From positions 868,001-932,000 of the forward strand of contig NZ_LT629791.1 in NCBI RefSeq assembly GCF_900105925.1: a DNA stretch of 64,000 nucleotides, in the 5' to 3' direction. This document shows, in pieces, positions 47,711 to 56,891 of the stretch. The position numbers and the translations under genes were made by a program. Under the pieces are notes generated by a model. It ran no database searches. It saw only the letters and a list, made by a program, of their open reading frames with translations, and was not told where the DNA came from. This DNA is from Jiangella alkaliphila. Lineage in GTDB: Bacteria; Actinomycetota; Actinomycetes; Jiangellales; Jiangellaceae. The number at the start of each line of letters is the position of its first letter. Position 1 is the first letter of the stretch.

Positions 47711-48403
47711 ATGGTCGGTTCCGACTACCCGCCGTTCGCGGTCACCGTCGACCTCGTGATCCTCACCGTGCGGTCAGGACGGTTCGCCGCCCTGGTCGTC
47801 GAACGGGGCGAAGATCCCTTCCGCGGCCGGCTCGCCCTGCCCGGCGGCTTCGTCCGCCCCGACGAGGATCTCCCGGACGCCGCGCTACGCGAGCTGCGCG
47901 AGGAGACCGGGCTGGCGCCGTCGCTCGGTCACCTCGAGCAGCTGGCCAGCTACGGCGCCCCCCGTCGCGACCCGCGCCAACGCGTCGTCTCCGTCGCGTA
48001 CCTCGGGCTGGTGCCGGACCTGCCCGAACCGGTCGCCGGCACCGACGCCGCGGCCAGCCGGTTCGTCCCGGTCGCCGAGCTCCTACGCGACGCCGGGTCG
48101 CTCGCCTTCGACCACGGCCGCATTCTGTCCGACGGCGTGGAGCGGGCCCGGGCCAAGCTCGAGTACACCTCGCTGGCCACCGCGTTCTGCCCCGCCGAGT
48201 TCACCGTCGGCGAGCTGCGCGCCGTCTACGAGGCCGTCTGGGGGGTCGAGCTGGATCCGCGCAACTTCCACCGCAAGGTCACCGGCACGCCCGGCTTCCT
48301 CGAACCCACCAACGCCACCACCACCCGCGGCGGTGGCCGGCCGGCCCAGCTCTACCGCCGCGGCCCCACGACGGCGCTCATGCCGCCAATTCTGCGCACC
48401 TGA
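47711..48403 (+). CDS. NrtR-like Nudix-family transcriptional regulator
   Basis: 230-residue protein. The N-terminal Nudix domain has the box GGFVRPDEDLPDAALRELREETGL with the catalytic-type Glu residues kept (REEx(n)). The C-terminal winged helix (EFTVGELRAVYEAVWGVELDPRNFHRKVTGTPGFLEPTNATTTRGGGRPAQLYRR, in part) is the hallmark of NrtR, which binds ADP-ribose or related NAD products. It should repress the divergent SPFH/NAD-kinase-like pair. A sirtuin that makes O-acetyl-ADP-ribose lies next door, consistent with NAD-linked regulation. Confidence 0.88.
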   Translation: MVGSDYPPFAVTVDLVILTVRSGRFAALVVERGEDPFRGRLALPGGFVRPDEDLPDAALRELREETGLAPSLGHLEQLASYGAPRRDPRQRVVSVAYLGLVPDLPEPVAGTDAAASRFVPVAELLRDAGSLAFDHGRILSDGVERARAKLEYTSLATAFCPAEFTVGELRAVYEAVWGVELDPRNFHRKVTGTPGFLEPTNATTTRGGGRPAQLYRRGPTTALMPPILRT

Positions 48404-48449
48404 CGCCTGCCCAGGTGACCCGATCGGGTCGTCGACATAGGCTCGAAGC

Positions 48450-49313
48450 GTGCTCGACCGTATCGACCTCGGCCACCCGGCCTGGCCGTCCGTCGGCGAG
48501 GCGACCGCGGTGCTGTCCGGGCGGCCGGTCGCCGTGCTGACCGGGGCCGGCATCTCGACCGACTCCGGCATCCCCGACTACCGCGGCCCCGACTCCCCGC
48601 CGCGCACACCCATGACCTACCAGCAGTTCGTCGGCGACCCCGATCGCCGCCGCCACTACTGGGCCCGCAACCACGTCGGCTGGCGCCACGTCCACCGCAC
48701 CCGGCCCAACCCCGGCCACCTCGCCGTCAGCCGCCTGGAGGCCGCCGGCGCCGCGGTCGGCGTCATCACCCAGAACGTCGACACCCTGCACAACGCCGCC
48801 GGCAGCCGAAACGTCATCGACCTGCACGGACGCTACGACCGCGTCCTCTGCCTGGACTGCCGCCGCGTCGTCCCTCGCGACCACGTCGCCGCCCGGTTGA
48901 AGGCCCTGAACCCCGGCTTCGCCGACGAGGTCGCCGACGCCGAGATCGCTCCCGACGCCGACGCCGTCATCGAAGCGACCGCTCACTTCCGCGTCGCCGA
49001 CTGCGAGGCGTGCGGCGGCATGCTCAAGCCCGACATCGTCTACTTCGGCGAGAACGTGCCCAAGCCCCGGGTCGAGGCCGCGTACGCGCTGGTCGACTCG
49101 GCGGCCGCGCTGCTGGTCGCGGGGTCGTCGCTCACCGTCATGTCCGGACTGCGGTTCGTCCGGCACGCGGCGAAGACCGGGCGGCCCGTGATCATCGTCA
49201 ACCGCGGCACCACCCGCGGCGACGACCTCGCCACCGTCAAGGTCGACGCCGGCTGCTCGCCCGTGCTGACGGTCCTGGCCTCCGTCCTGACGGGTTCCGC
49301 CGTCAGTCCGTGA
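48450..49313 (+). CDS. Sir2-family NAD-dependent protein deacylase
   Basis: 287 residues from GTG. Sirtuin motifs: [49 protein letters not shown] with the first Cys pair and [21 protein letters not shown] with the second, and [16 protein letters not shown]. It removes acyl groups from lysines using NAD+ and releases nicotinamide and O-acyl-ADP-ribose. A 30-residue acidic insertion sits between the zinc Cys pairs. The gene starts 47 bases after the NrtR-like gene on the same strand, so they may be co-transcribed. It overlaps the convergent YbaK-type gene by 11 bases. Confidence 0.92.
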   Translation: MLDRIDLGHPAWPSVGEATAVLSGRPVAVLTGAGISTDSGIPDYRGPDSPPRTPMTYQQFVGDPDRRRHYWARNHVGWRHVHRTRPNPGHLAVSRLEAAGAAVGVITQNVDTLHNAAGSRNVIDLHGRYDRVLCLDCRRVVPRDHVAARLKALNPGFADEVADAEIAPDADAVIEATAHFRVADCEACGGMLKPDIVYFGENVPKPRVEAAYALVDSAAALLVAGSSLTVMSGLRFVRHAAKTGRPVIIVNRGTTRGDDLATVKVDAGCSPVLTVLASVLTGSAVSP

Positions 49314-49761
49314 CGTCCGCGACCGTGGCGTCCAGCGTCTTCACCAGGTCGTCGCCGTCGACGGTGGCCGACACCCCGAACGCGCCGGCGCCGATCGACA
49401 CCGTCCGCCCGCGGACCCGCTCGTCCGCGATGACCGGCCACGCGCGCGTCGACCCGAACGGCGTGATCGTCCCGCGCTCGTACCCCGTCACGTCGCGCGC
49501 CGTCCCGGCGTCGGGCATCGACAGCCGGTTGACGCCGAGTAGCGTGCGCAGCTTCGGCCAGGCGATCGTGCGGTCGCCGGGCACCAGCACGAACACGTAG
49601 TCGTCGTCGGCCCGCCGCACCACGATCGTTTTGATGACGGCGGCCGGCTCGACCCCGCGCGCCGTGGCGGCCTCCTCCAGGCTGTTCACCGGCGGATGAC
49701 GGACGATGCGATGGGTCAGCCCCGACTCGCGAAGGGCCTCGACGCCGCGTTCTTCGGTCAT
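49303..49761 (-). CDS. YbaK/EbsC-type aminoacyl-tRNA deacylase
   Basis: 152-residue protein of the YbaK/ProX fold. Signature features are the N-terminal HRIVRHPPVNSLEEAATARGVEP, the conserved Lys in AAVIKTIVVRR, VFVLVPGDRTIAWPKLR and the C-terminal GYERGTITPFG region ahead of VIADERV. These enzymes hydrolyse misacylated tRNAs such as Cys-tRNA-Pro. Single gene; the start codon faces the BTAD regulator's stop about 20 bases away. Confidence 0.87.
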   Translation of the reverse strand: MTEERGVEALRESGLTHRIVRHPPVNSLEEAATARGVEPAAVIKTIVVRRADDDYVFVLVPGDRTIAWPKLRTLLGVNRLSMPDAGTARDVTGYERGTITPFGSTRAWPVIADERVRGRTVSIGAGAFGVSATVDGDDLVKTLDATVADVTD

Positions 49762-49783
49762 GTCCAGAAGCGTATGCCGGTGC

Positions 49784-52735
49784 TCACCTCCCTGCCGGTG
49801 ACCGGGGTCGGCCCGGCGGATCGCCGGCCCCCGCGGCGGGTTCCGGTAGCGACCACAACTGCTCGATCAGTTTCTCCGTCTCGGCCTCGAGCCCGCCGCC
49901 GAGCTCGGCGGCGATTGCCCTGAGCTTCCCGATGCTGTTCAGCAGCCGGCCACGATCGGCGAGCGCCGCCTCGGCCTTGAGCCGGTCGCGCCACAGCAGC
50001 TCGACACCGGGTTCGACGGACAGGCCGAGCAGCGACGTGCGCAGCGCCTCCCACGGGTCGCCGTCGACGAGCGCCCGCAGCGCCAGCTCATGGCACCCGT
50101 CGACGATGGTCGCGATCATCTCTTGTGCGAGGTGATCCGCCCAGTCGTACCGGCGCCGGCCGCGTCCCGAGAACGGCCGTCCGCGCACCAGCTCGAGCGC
50201 GGCACGCAGGTCGGCGGTGCTGGCCCGCGCCGGACCGTCCGGTAGCAGGTCACACCAGTCGTCCCAGTCGCTGCGGACGCCGGGGTACAGCGTGTAACCG
50301 CTGTCGGTGCGCGGCAGCAACGACGATCCCGCCGCGTCGGTGCCGAGCCAGCGACGCAGCTTCGAGATCGCCGTCCCCCGCGTCGTCTTCGTCACCGCCG
50401 AGCCTGGCCAGATCGCCTCGTCGATCGCGTTCGAGTCGCACCCCGGATTCACCGCGATGAACATCGCCAGCTCCGTCAGCTGGCCGAGCTTGGTCTGCTC
50501 ACCCAGCTCGGCCGCGTGCTGCACCTCGACGGCGCCCAGCATCAGCAGGCGCGGCAGCACCCGCCGGCCGGACGCGACACCACGCGCCGACCGGCGACCC
50601 ACGGTCCCGTTGACCACCGAACTGCCATCAGTCAGTTGACGCCTCGTCGGATCACCTACCGCCGAGCCACGCCGCCTCGAACCGCCGTTCGCCGAACCAC
50701 GGTCGTCCACCCGGCCGCGCGCCGGCGCATCGCGCCCGCGACCGTTCGCCGCCAGATCGGCACCCACATCACCGCTCCTAGCCAGAGCGCCGTCCGGCTG
50801 CCGATCGCGCGTAGGGCCGTCACCCACCGAGCCGCCGGCCCGGCGTCCCTCATGACCAGCCGGCCCATCGGCGGCCTCCACGTCAGCGTCCTCGGAGCCG
50901 GCGGCGAGGCGCAGCAACCGGACGAATCTGCCGCGCGTCTGCTCGTCCAGGAGCTGCGGCCGGATCGGCACGCCCAGCGGATCGAGCACCGCCACCGGCC
51001 GCGACGGCGGTCCGTCCAGCCGCAACACCCACGTCCCGCCGCCGGAGTGCGGCACGCGACCACGCAGCCGGTGACCGCGCGAGGGCGACCCGCTCGGCTC
51101 GCCGCTGCCGACCACCGCCGCGACCGCCACTCGCGGCGCCGTGACGATCAATGCCTCCAGCCGGTTCCACTGTGCGGCCGGCAGCGGCTCCGCGATCACC
51201 ACGATCTCCGGTGTCCACGCCGCGTCGGCGACCTGCGTGACGCGCGCGGCGCCGAGGCCGCTGACCCCGGCCGTGGCCAGCAGCAACCGGTCGTCGGCGA
51301 CCCGCACCGTGAGCTCGTCCAGCAGCTGCTCCACCTCGGTCACGTGCCGGACCCGGCCGGTGTCGATCAGGTCGAGGTCGGCCAGCGCCGCCGCCCCGAC
51401 GAGCGTGACCCGCAGGTCGTCGGCCCACGCGCTGGTAGCCAGCTCCACCGCGACCGCTGTCAGCGCCGACCGCACCAGCTCCGGCCGGCCGTCGACCACC
51501 AGCGTCCCGACCTGCTCGAGATCGAGCAGCACCAGCGCCTCGTCGTGATCGTGCCCAAGGGTGACGAGGCTCGGGTACGGCGCCGGCACATCCGCGACGG
51601 TCTCGACCGCCTCGTCGAGCGGCACCGTCCACACGCCGCCGTGCGCGGTCCCGGCGAACGGCGGCGGCAGTTCGGCCGGCGCGGCGAGATACAACTCCAA
51701 GGTCCGCTTGGTCAGCCGGACGGCACGCAACGGCGGCAGCCCGCGCTCGGCTCGCGCCAACCGGGCGGCCAGCCCGCGCAGCACACGATCGACCACCTCG
51801 ACGGCGACGGGGTCGGCGGCCTGGCGCAGCTCGGTCTCGGCGTGCTGATCACCCTCGCTGCCCGCGTCGAGCCGTTCGCCCGGACGTCGACGACGCTGCA
51901 CCCGGGCGCGCCGCGTCGCCAGCAGGCCGACGAGCGCAGCCGCGAGCACGGCCCCGACCCCACCCGCCGTCCGCACCAGCTCACCGTCGTCCGCGCCCGA
52001 CTCTGAGTCGTCGTCGGCCACGCGATCCGTGTCGTCACCGGCGCCGTCGACCTCGGCGAACATCGGCCGGCCGGTGTCGGGCAGGTCGCGCACCCGTTCC
52101 CCGGCGGCCGGGAGCGTGAGCGTCCAGCCAGGAACGATGACGTCCGGATCGGTGAGGCGCCGGCCGCCGGGCTGCACCGTCGCCGACGACGCCGCGACGA
52201 TCTCCGGATAACGGCGCGGATCGTCGAGCCGGGCCCCGGCGATGTCCCACAACGTGTCGCCGTCGACGACGACATGGGTGCCGGCCCGCTGGTGTGCGTC
52301 GAGGAGATCGGTGGTGACGGGCGGCGCCGGCTCCCAGGGTCCTGGCGACGCGGAGTCGGCCGACGCGACGTGCCCGCCCGCGCCGACCGCCGCCGCCGCC
52401 GCGACCAGCCCGGCGACCAGACGCTGCTGCGCTCCGAGACCGGGCAGTCGGCGCGCCGGGCGACCACGCAGCACCGCGGGCACCTCGACGAGCAGGCTCA
52501 GGATGAACGTGCCCCAGCCGAGCCAGCCGGCGACGATGAGCACCGCCAGGAACAACGAGCCGTCGTCCGGGCTGACGGCGGCGGCGCGGACGTCGGCGAA
52601 CGAGGGCCACTCGCCGGGCAGCGGCGAGCCACCGGCGGCCCACAGGACCACCGGTACACCCAGCATCAGGGCCGCCAGGCCGAGCAGTGCCGCCAGGCCA
52701 CGCGTCACGGCACGCGGTGTCGACGATGCGATCAC
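49784..52735 (-). CDS. Large BTAD/LysM-domain regulator of the Tad cluster
   Basis: 983 residues from a GTG eight bases after GGAGG. The N-terminus has two or three membrane helices (GLAALLGLAALMLGVPVVLW; LFLAVLIVAGWLGWGTFIL). A LysM-like domain follows (VVVDGDTLWDIAGARLDD to GWTLTLP), then another helix and a long poorly recognised middle part. The C-terminal 230 residues are a winged-helix plus BTAD unit (LGQLTELAMFIAVNPG, KTTRGTAISKLRRWLG, the BTAD helices after DWDDWCDL). Such membrane-bound regulators are typical companions of actinobacterial Tad loci. Divergent from the small regulator at 52989. Confidence 0.82.
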   Translation of the reverse strand: MIASSTPRAVTRGLAALLGLAALMLGVPVVLWAAGGSPLPGEWPSFADVRAAAVSPDDGSLFLAVLIVAGWLGWGTFILSLLVEVPAVLRGRPARRLPGLGAQQRLVAGLVAAAAAVGAGGHVASADSASPGPWEPAPPVTTDLLDAHQRAGTHVVVDGDTLWDIAGARLDDPRRYPEIVAASSATVQPGGRRLTDPDVIVPGWTLTLPAAGERVRDLPDTGRPMFAEVDGAGDDTDRVADDDSESGADDGELVRTAGGVGAVLAAALVGLLATRRARVQRRRRPGERLDAGSEGDQHAETELRQAADPVAVEVVDRVLRGLAARLARAERGLPPLRAVRLTKRTLELYLAAPAELPPPFAGTAHGGVWTVPLDEAVETVADVPAPYPSLVTLGHDHDEALVLLDLEQVGTLVVDGRPELVRSALTAVAVELATSAWADDLRVTLVGAAALADLDLIDTGRVRHVTEVEQLLDELTVRVADDRLLLATAGVSGLGAARVTQVADAAWTPEIVVIAEPLPAAQWNRLEALIVTAPRVAVAAVVGSGEPSGSPSRGHRLRGRVPHSGGGTWVLRLDGPPSRPVAVLDPLGVPIRPQLLDEQTRGRFVRLLRLAAGSEDADVEAADGPAGHEGRRAGGSVGDGPTRDRQPDGALARSGDVGADLAANGRGRDAPARGRVDDRGSANGGSRRRGSAVGDPTRRQLTDGSSVVNGTVGRRSARGVASGRRVLPRLLMLGAVEVQHAAELGEQTKLGQLTELAMFIAVNPGCDSNAIDEAIWPGSAVTKTTRGTAISKLRRWLGTDAAGSSLLPRTDSGYTLYPGVRSDWDDWCDLLPDGPARASTADLRAALELVRGRPFSGRGRRRYDWADHLAQEMIATIVDGCHELALRALVDGDPWEALRTSLLGLSVEPGVELLWRDRLKAEAALADRGRLLNSIGKLRAIAAELGGGLEAETEKLIEQLWSLPEPAAGAGDPPGRPRSPAGR

Positions 52736-52906
52736 GTGCAACTCCCTCCAGCACACCCGTCTGCTGACTATGGGTGCGCTCGGGCCGGCGAATGTGACAG
52801 CCGGGGACGGACAAAGCCTTCCAGGATGCACCAGATGTCACGGTCCTGCACGCGGAATCGATCAGCCGCCGGAAAACGGGCAACCGCTCGAGGCGGGTCA
52901 GCGACC

Positions 52907-52930
52907 GTTAGGGCTAACTTCCGGGCTAAC
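52907..52930. repeat. Palindrome and direct repeat in the Tad-cluster divergent promoter region
   Basis: GTTAGGGCTAAC (52907-52918) is a perfect inverted repeat. Its GGGCTAAC half is repeated at 52923-52930. The gap 52736-52988 separates the divergent BTAD regulator and the small regulator gene, so this may be a control site for one or both. Nothing else in the gap stands out. Confidence 0.45.
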
Positions 52931-52988
52931 CGGTCGGGCTGGACTGCTGCGGGTCAACACCCCTCTGATCCGCACTGGGAGCCCACTG

Positions 52989-53774
52989 GTGAACACGCTC
53001 GCCATCCCCGCCCGCCCGGCCGTCCTCGTCACCGATCAACTCAATGCCGAATGGCGCCGGCTCGGTGCTCGGCCCATCCCGAAGCGCTGGCCGCTACCAG
53101 ACCTCGCCGGCTGCACGGTGCTGGCCGACGCCGCCGACACCATCGGGCGGACGCGCCGACATCAGCCGGCCGTCGCCGACGGGCTGCTGATCGGCCTGCT
53201 CGACCAACGCACCGAGCGCGACGACCATCTCGCCGGTCGCCTCGTCCTGCAGGTCATGCTCGGCCGGGCGGTCAACCTCGCCCGCCGCACGCACCGGTTC
53301 GGCGCCATCGGCGTCCGGGGCGATCTCCCCCAGCTCACGGCGGCCGCCGTCGCCGCGCTGTGGCACGCCATCGCCACCTACCCGGTGGACAGGCGACGGC
53401 AGAAGGTGGCGGTGAACCTCTGCATGGACGCACTTCGCCACTTCAACCTCGCGCTCGACGACGACCCACCCGACCTCGTGGACGCCACCGTCCTCGACAC
53501 CGCCGAGCCGTTGTTCCATCACGCTCCGGCCCCGGTCGTCGAGGTCTTCGCGACGCTGACCTGGGGCATCAGCAAGGAGATCATCACCGCTGACGACGCC
53601 GAGCTCCTGGTCCGCGTCTACTGCCCGCTGCCCGGGCAGCACGGCGGCGCCCACCTCGTCGCGCGCGAGCTCGGCCTTCCGCCGGCGACCGTCCGCCAGC
53701 GCTGCAGCCGGGCCATCCAGCGGCTGTCCCTCGCCGTCCAGGCACGTGGACCGGCGCTGACCACGGCAGCCTGA
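52989..53774 (+). CDS. Putative sigma-like or HTH regulator ahead of the Tad operon
   Basis: 261 residues from a GTG preceded by GGGAG. The N-terminal 200 residues are helical and unrecognised (LAGRLVLQVMLGRAVNLARR; QKVAVNLCMDALRHFNLAL). The C-terminal HGGAHLVARELGLPPATVRQRCSRAIQRLSLA is a clear sigma-region-4-like or LuxR-like helix-turn-helix. It lacks a visible sigma region 2, so it is more likely a transcription factor than a full sigma factor. It lies 130 bases before the first tad gene on the same strand and probably controls it. Confidence 0.6.
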   Translation: MNTLAIPARPAVLVTDQLNAEWRRLGARPIPKRWPLPDLAGCTVLADAADTIGRTRRHQPAVADGLLIGLLDQRTERDDHLAGRLVLQVMLGRAVNLARRTHRFGAIGVRGDLPQLTAAAVAALWHAIATYPVDRRRQKVAVNLCMDALRHFNLALDDDPPDLVDATVLDTAEPLFHHAPAPVVEVFATLTWGISKEIITADDAELLVRVYCPLPGQHGGAHLVARELGLPPATVRQRCSRAIQRLSLAVQARGPALTTAA

Positions 53775-53905
53775 CCACCGGACACCGCACTCGAGCGAGA
53801 AAGGCGATCCAGGTTGACAACTCCCATCCGCTCACTGACTCTGGTCGGCTCGCCAGGTAGTCGATCAACGAGCGAGCGACCGCGACGATCCCTCCGGGGG
53901 ACACC

Positions 53906-54613
53906 ATGGCGCAGACCGTTGGGCTAGAGACCACCGACGACTCGTTCGACCAGCCGCTCGACCCGGCGTTCAGCACGCCCGGCGCACCAGTGCGGCGGTA
54001 CCGGCGACGGCCCGCGCTCATCGGGCTGGGCGTCGGGTTGCTGGCCACGTGCGGCACCGGCGCGGCCTACCTGGCGCAGTCGTCGGGCGACACCGTTCCC
54101 GTCCTGGCGGTCACCGACACCGTCCACCGGGGCGAGGTGCTCGACGCCGCCCGGCTGACGACCGCGCGAGCGGCCCCCGATCCTGCGCTGCGGCCGGTCG
54201 CCGCCGGCGAGCTGTCCGCCGTCGTCGGGCAGCGCGCCGCGACCGACCTGCCCGCCGGCACGCTGCTCACCGAGGCCGCCCTCACGACGGCCGACGTGCC
54301 GGCCGCCGGCCAGAGCGTCGTCGGAGTCGCGGTCACCGAGGCTCAGCTGCCGCAGGCCGAGCTCGTCCCCGGCGACCACGTGCGCGTCTTCGGCACCCCG
54401 AGCCTCGGCGACGCTCCGTCGTCCGACCCGCCCCGCTCGGTCGCCGCGACGGTGGTCAGCGTCTCCGGCGTGCTCGACTCCGGCCACGTGGTGGTCGACG
54501 TCGTGGTGGCCGACGACGTCGCCGGCACGCTGGTCGCGAAGGTCGCCACCGGGCGGGTCGCCATCGTGCTCGACTCGTCCGAGGCCGCGGCGCAGGGTGG
54601 TGACGACCGATGA
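53906..54613 (+). CDS. SAF-domain pilus assembly protein (CpaB/RcpC-like)
   Basis: 235 residues. A basic segment and one membrane helix (PALIGLGVGLLATCGTGAAYLAQ) precede an extracytoplasmic SAF domain: VLAVTDTVHRGEVLDAARLTTARAAPDP, DLPAGTLLTEAAL, VGVAVTEAQLPQAELVPGDHVRVF. CpaB proteins assist secretin or wall passage of the pilus; actinobacteria use it without an outer membrane. First gene of the tad operon; its stop overlaps the next ATG. A possible -35 TTGACA lies at 53814-53819 with no clear partner. Confidence 0.8.
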   Translation: MAQTVGLETTDDSFDQPLDPAFSTPGAPVRRYRRRPALIGLGVGLLATCGTGAAYLAQSSGDTVPVLAVTDTVHRGEVLDAARLTTARAAPDPALRPVAAGELSAVVGQRAATDLPAGTLLTEAALTTADVPAAGQSVVGVAVTEAQLPQAELVPGDHVRVFGTPSLGDAPSSDPPRSVAATVVSVSGVLDSGHVVVDVVVADDVAGTLVAKVATGRVAIVLDSSEAAAQGGDDR

Positions 54614-55437
54614 CGGTGCTCGCGTTCACCTCGGTCCGAGGCGCGCCCGGCGTCACCACGACCGCACTGGTCGCCGCCCTGACCTGGCCCCGTCCGGTCC
54701 TGCTGATCGAGGCCGACGTCGCCGGGAGCAGCAGCATCAAGGCCGGCCACCTGCGCGGCGAGGTCGACCACGAGCTCGGCCTCATCAACCTCGCCCTCGC
54801 CCATCGCAACGGCGCGCTGAGCCTCGGCACGCTGCGCAGGCAGACCATCGCGCTGACGGACGACGGCGCGCGGCTGGCCCTCCCCGGGCTGGCCACGAAG
54901 GCGCAGGCGGCCAGCCTCACCGACGACTTCTGGGCGACGCTCGCATCGCTGCTGCGCAACGTCACCCTGCACGGCGTCGACGTCCTCGTCGACGGCGGAC
55001 GGCTCGGCATGCGACACGGGCCCGACGCCCTCTTGCGGGCGGCCGACCTACTCGCCGTGGTCTGTCGAACCGCCCTCGACGACCTCGTCGCCGTCAGGTC
55101 GAACGTCGACCAGCTCCCCGACGGCGCGGGCGACGGCACCGTTCTCGACCGGCGCGGCCTGGTGCTCGTCGGCGAGGGACGTCCACACCGGGCGGGCGAA
55201 GCGGCCGAGGCCACGACGCTGCCGGTGTGGGCCACTGTCGACTGGGATCCCGTCGCCGCGGAACGCATCAACGGCCGCGAGCGCCTGCGCAGCAGCCTGT
55301 CGCAGCTGACGTCGTCACGGCTGATCCGCTCCGGCCGCGGCGCGGTGACGGAACTGCTCGCCGCCGACGACCGTCGACGCCAGGTCGTCGACCTGCCGCT
55401 CGAGACCACGGTGCTCAGTGGCAAGGGGGTCCGATGA
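54610..55437 (+). CDS. TadZ/CpaE-like ParA-type ATPase
   Basis: 275-residue soluble MinD/ParA relative. It opens MTVLAFTSVRGAPGVTTTAL, a deviant Walker A (GAPGVTTT) lacking the usual Lys of GKT, and continues PVLLIEADVAGSSSIKAGHL. The DVLVDGGRLGMRH strand occupies the Walker B place. TadZ proteins localise the pilus machinery at a cell pole or site. The missing Lys suggests weak or no ATP hydrolysis, which is seen in other TadZ proteins. Overlaps its neighbours on both sides (ATGA). Confidence 0.8.
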   Translation: MTVLAFTSVRGAPGVTTTALVAALTWPRPVLLIEADVAGSSSIKAGHLRGEVDHELGLINLALAHRNGALSLGTLRRQTIALTDDGARLALPGLATKAQAASLTDDFWATLASLLRNVTLHGVDVLVDGGRLGMRHGPDALLRAADLLAVVCRTALDDLVAVRSNVDQLPDGAGDGTVLDRRGLVLVGEGRPHRAGEAAEATTLPVWATVDWDPVAAERINGRERLRSSLSQLTSSRLIRSGRGAVTELLAADDRRRQVVDLPLETTVLSGKGVR

Positions 55438-56891
55438 ACGAGCCGCGGATCACCGGACTGCCCATCTTCTCGCCGCCACCCGCCCTTGCCGCCGACGCCG
55501 CCGGCACGCCACGGCGCAGCGTCCGCGAGGCGCTCGCCGCGCTGCCGCTGGCCACGCCACCCCGCGAACCGGGCATCGACTGGGCGTTGGTGCGCGCGTT
55601 CCGCCAGCAGGCGGCCGCCCGGCTGTCCGACCAGGTCGACGAGACCGCGGCCGAGGCCGATCGCCGCGCCGCCGGCCGCGAGATCATCGCCCAGCTCCTC
55701 GACGAGCACGTACGCCAGGCGGTCACGTCTGGCGGCGTACCGGTCGGCGTCGATCAGCAGGCCGCGCTCGCCCGGGCCGTCTTCGACGCGCTGTTCGGCC
55801 TCGGCCGGCTGCAGCCGCTCATCGACGACCCCGCGGTCGAGAACATCGAGGTCTACGGCGCCGAGCCGGTGGTCGTCATCGACGGCGACGGACGCATCAC
55901 CCGGCGGCCACCGGTCGTCGAGTCCGAGGACGAGCTGGTCGACATGCTCACGTTCCTCGCCTCGCGCGGCGGCAGCAGCGAGCGCACGTTCTCCACCGCC
56001 AGCCCGAGCCTGCATCTGCACCTGCACGGCGGACACCGGCTGGCCGCCTCCGGCTGGACGACGCATCAGCCGGTCGTGGTCATCCGGCGACACCGGCTGG
56101 TCGACATCGACCTCGACGATCTGGTCGAACGCGGCACGCTGACGACCCAGGCGGCGGCCTTCCTGCGCACGGCGGTCCGGTCGCGCCGCAGCATCGTCGT
56201 GTCGGGGTCGATGGGCGCCGGCAAGACCACGCTCACGCGGGCGCTGGCCAACGAGATCGACCCGGAGGAGAAGCTCGGCACCATCGAGACCGAGTACGAG
56301 CTGCACCTGCACCACCTGCGTGAACGGCACCGGCGCATCGTCGCCTGGGAGGCCCGCCCGGGCAGCGGCGAACGCGGCCCCGACGGGCGCGCGGTCGGTG
56401 AGATCACGCTCGACGAGCTCGTCTACGACGCGCTCCGCATGAACCTCGACCGCCTCATCGTCGGCGAGGTGCGCGGCCGCGAGGTGCTGCCGATGTTCAA
56501 GGCGATGCAGGCCGGCGCCGGGTCGCTGTCGACCATCCACGCCCACTCCGCCCGCGCATCGATCGAACGCCTGGTCACCTGCGCCATGGAGGCCGGCGAC
56601 CGCGTCTCCGCGGAGTTCGCCTACCGCCAGATCGCCCAGCACGTCGACCTCGTGGTCCACGTCGAATGCCGCACCACGCAGGCAGAGGCCGCCCGGCGCC
56701 GCCGGCTGGTCACCGAGATCATCGCGCTCGAGCCGGGCGAGCGCGGACAGCCGGCCATCACCGACGTGTTCCGCCTCGGCCCCGACGGGCGGCTGCGGCC
56801 CGACTCCACGCCGTCCTGGCTGACCGGCGCAGGCCGGCCCGCCGGAGTGGCGCGACCCGCCGACGCCGATCGACTCGGAGGGCCGTCATGA
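55434..56891 (+). CDS. tadA: TadA/CpaF secretion ATPase
   Basis: 485-residue type II/IV secretion ATPase that powers pilus assembly. N-terminal part: GLGRLQPLIDDPAVENIEVYG and the SERTFSTASPSLHLHLHGGHRLAA region. Walker A is VVSGSMGAGKTTLTRAL, the Asp box follows in LGTIETEYELHLH, Walker B-like RLIVGEVRGREVLPMFKAMQAG, and the His box LSTIHAHSARASIERL. All catalytic elements are present. Cytoplasmic, forming a hexamer under TadB/TadC. The name tadA is shared with the tRNA deaminase at 25548 but the gene is unrelated. Confidence 0.92.
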   Translation: MNEPRITGLPIFSPPPALAADAAGTPRRSVREALAALPLATPPREPGIDWALVRAFRQQAAARLSDQVDETAAEADRRAAGREIIAQLLDEHVRQAVTSGGVPVGVDQQAALARAVFDALFGLGRLQPLIDDPAVENIEVYGAEPVVVIDGDGRITRRPPVVESEDELVDMLTFLASRGGSSERTFSTASPSLHLHLHGGHRLAASGWTTHQPVVVIRRHRLVDIDLDDLVERGTLTTQAAAFLRTAVRSRRSIVVSGSMGAGKTTLTRALANEIDPEEKLGTIETEYELHLHHLRERHRRIVAWEARPGSGERGPDGRAVGEITLDELVYDALRMNLDRLIVGEVRGREVLPMFKAMQAGAGSLSTIHAHSARASIERLVTCAMEAGDRVSAEFAYRQIAQHVDLVVHVECRTTQAEAARRRRLVTEIIALEPGERGQPAITDVFRLGPDGRLRPDSTPSWLTGAGRPAGVARPADADRLGGPS

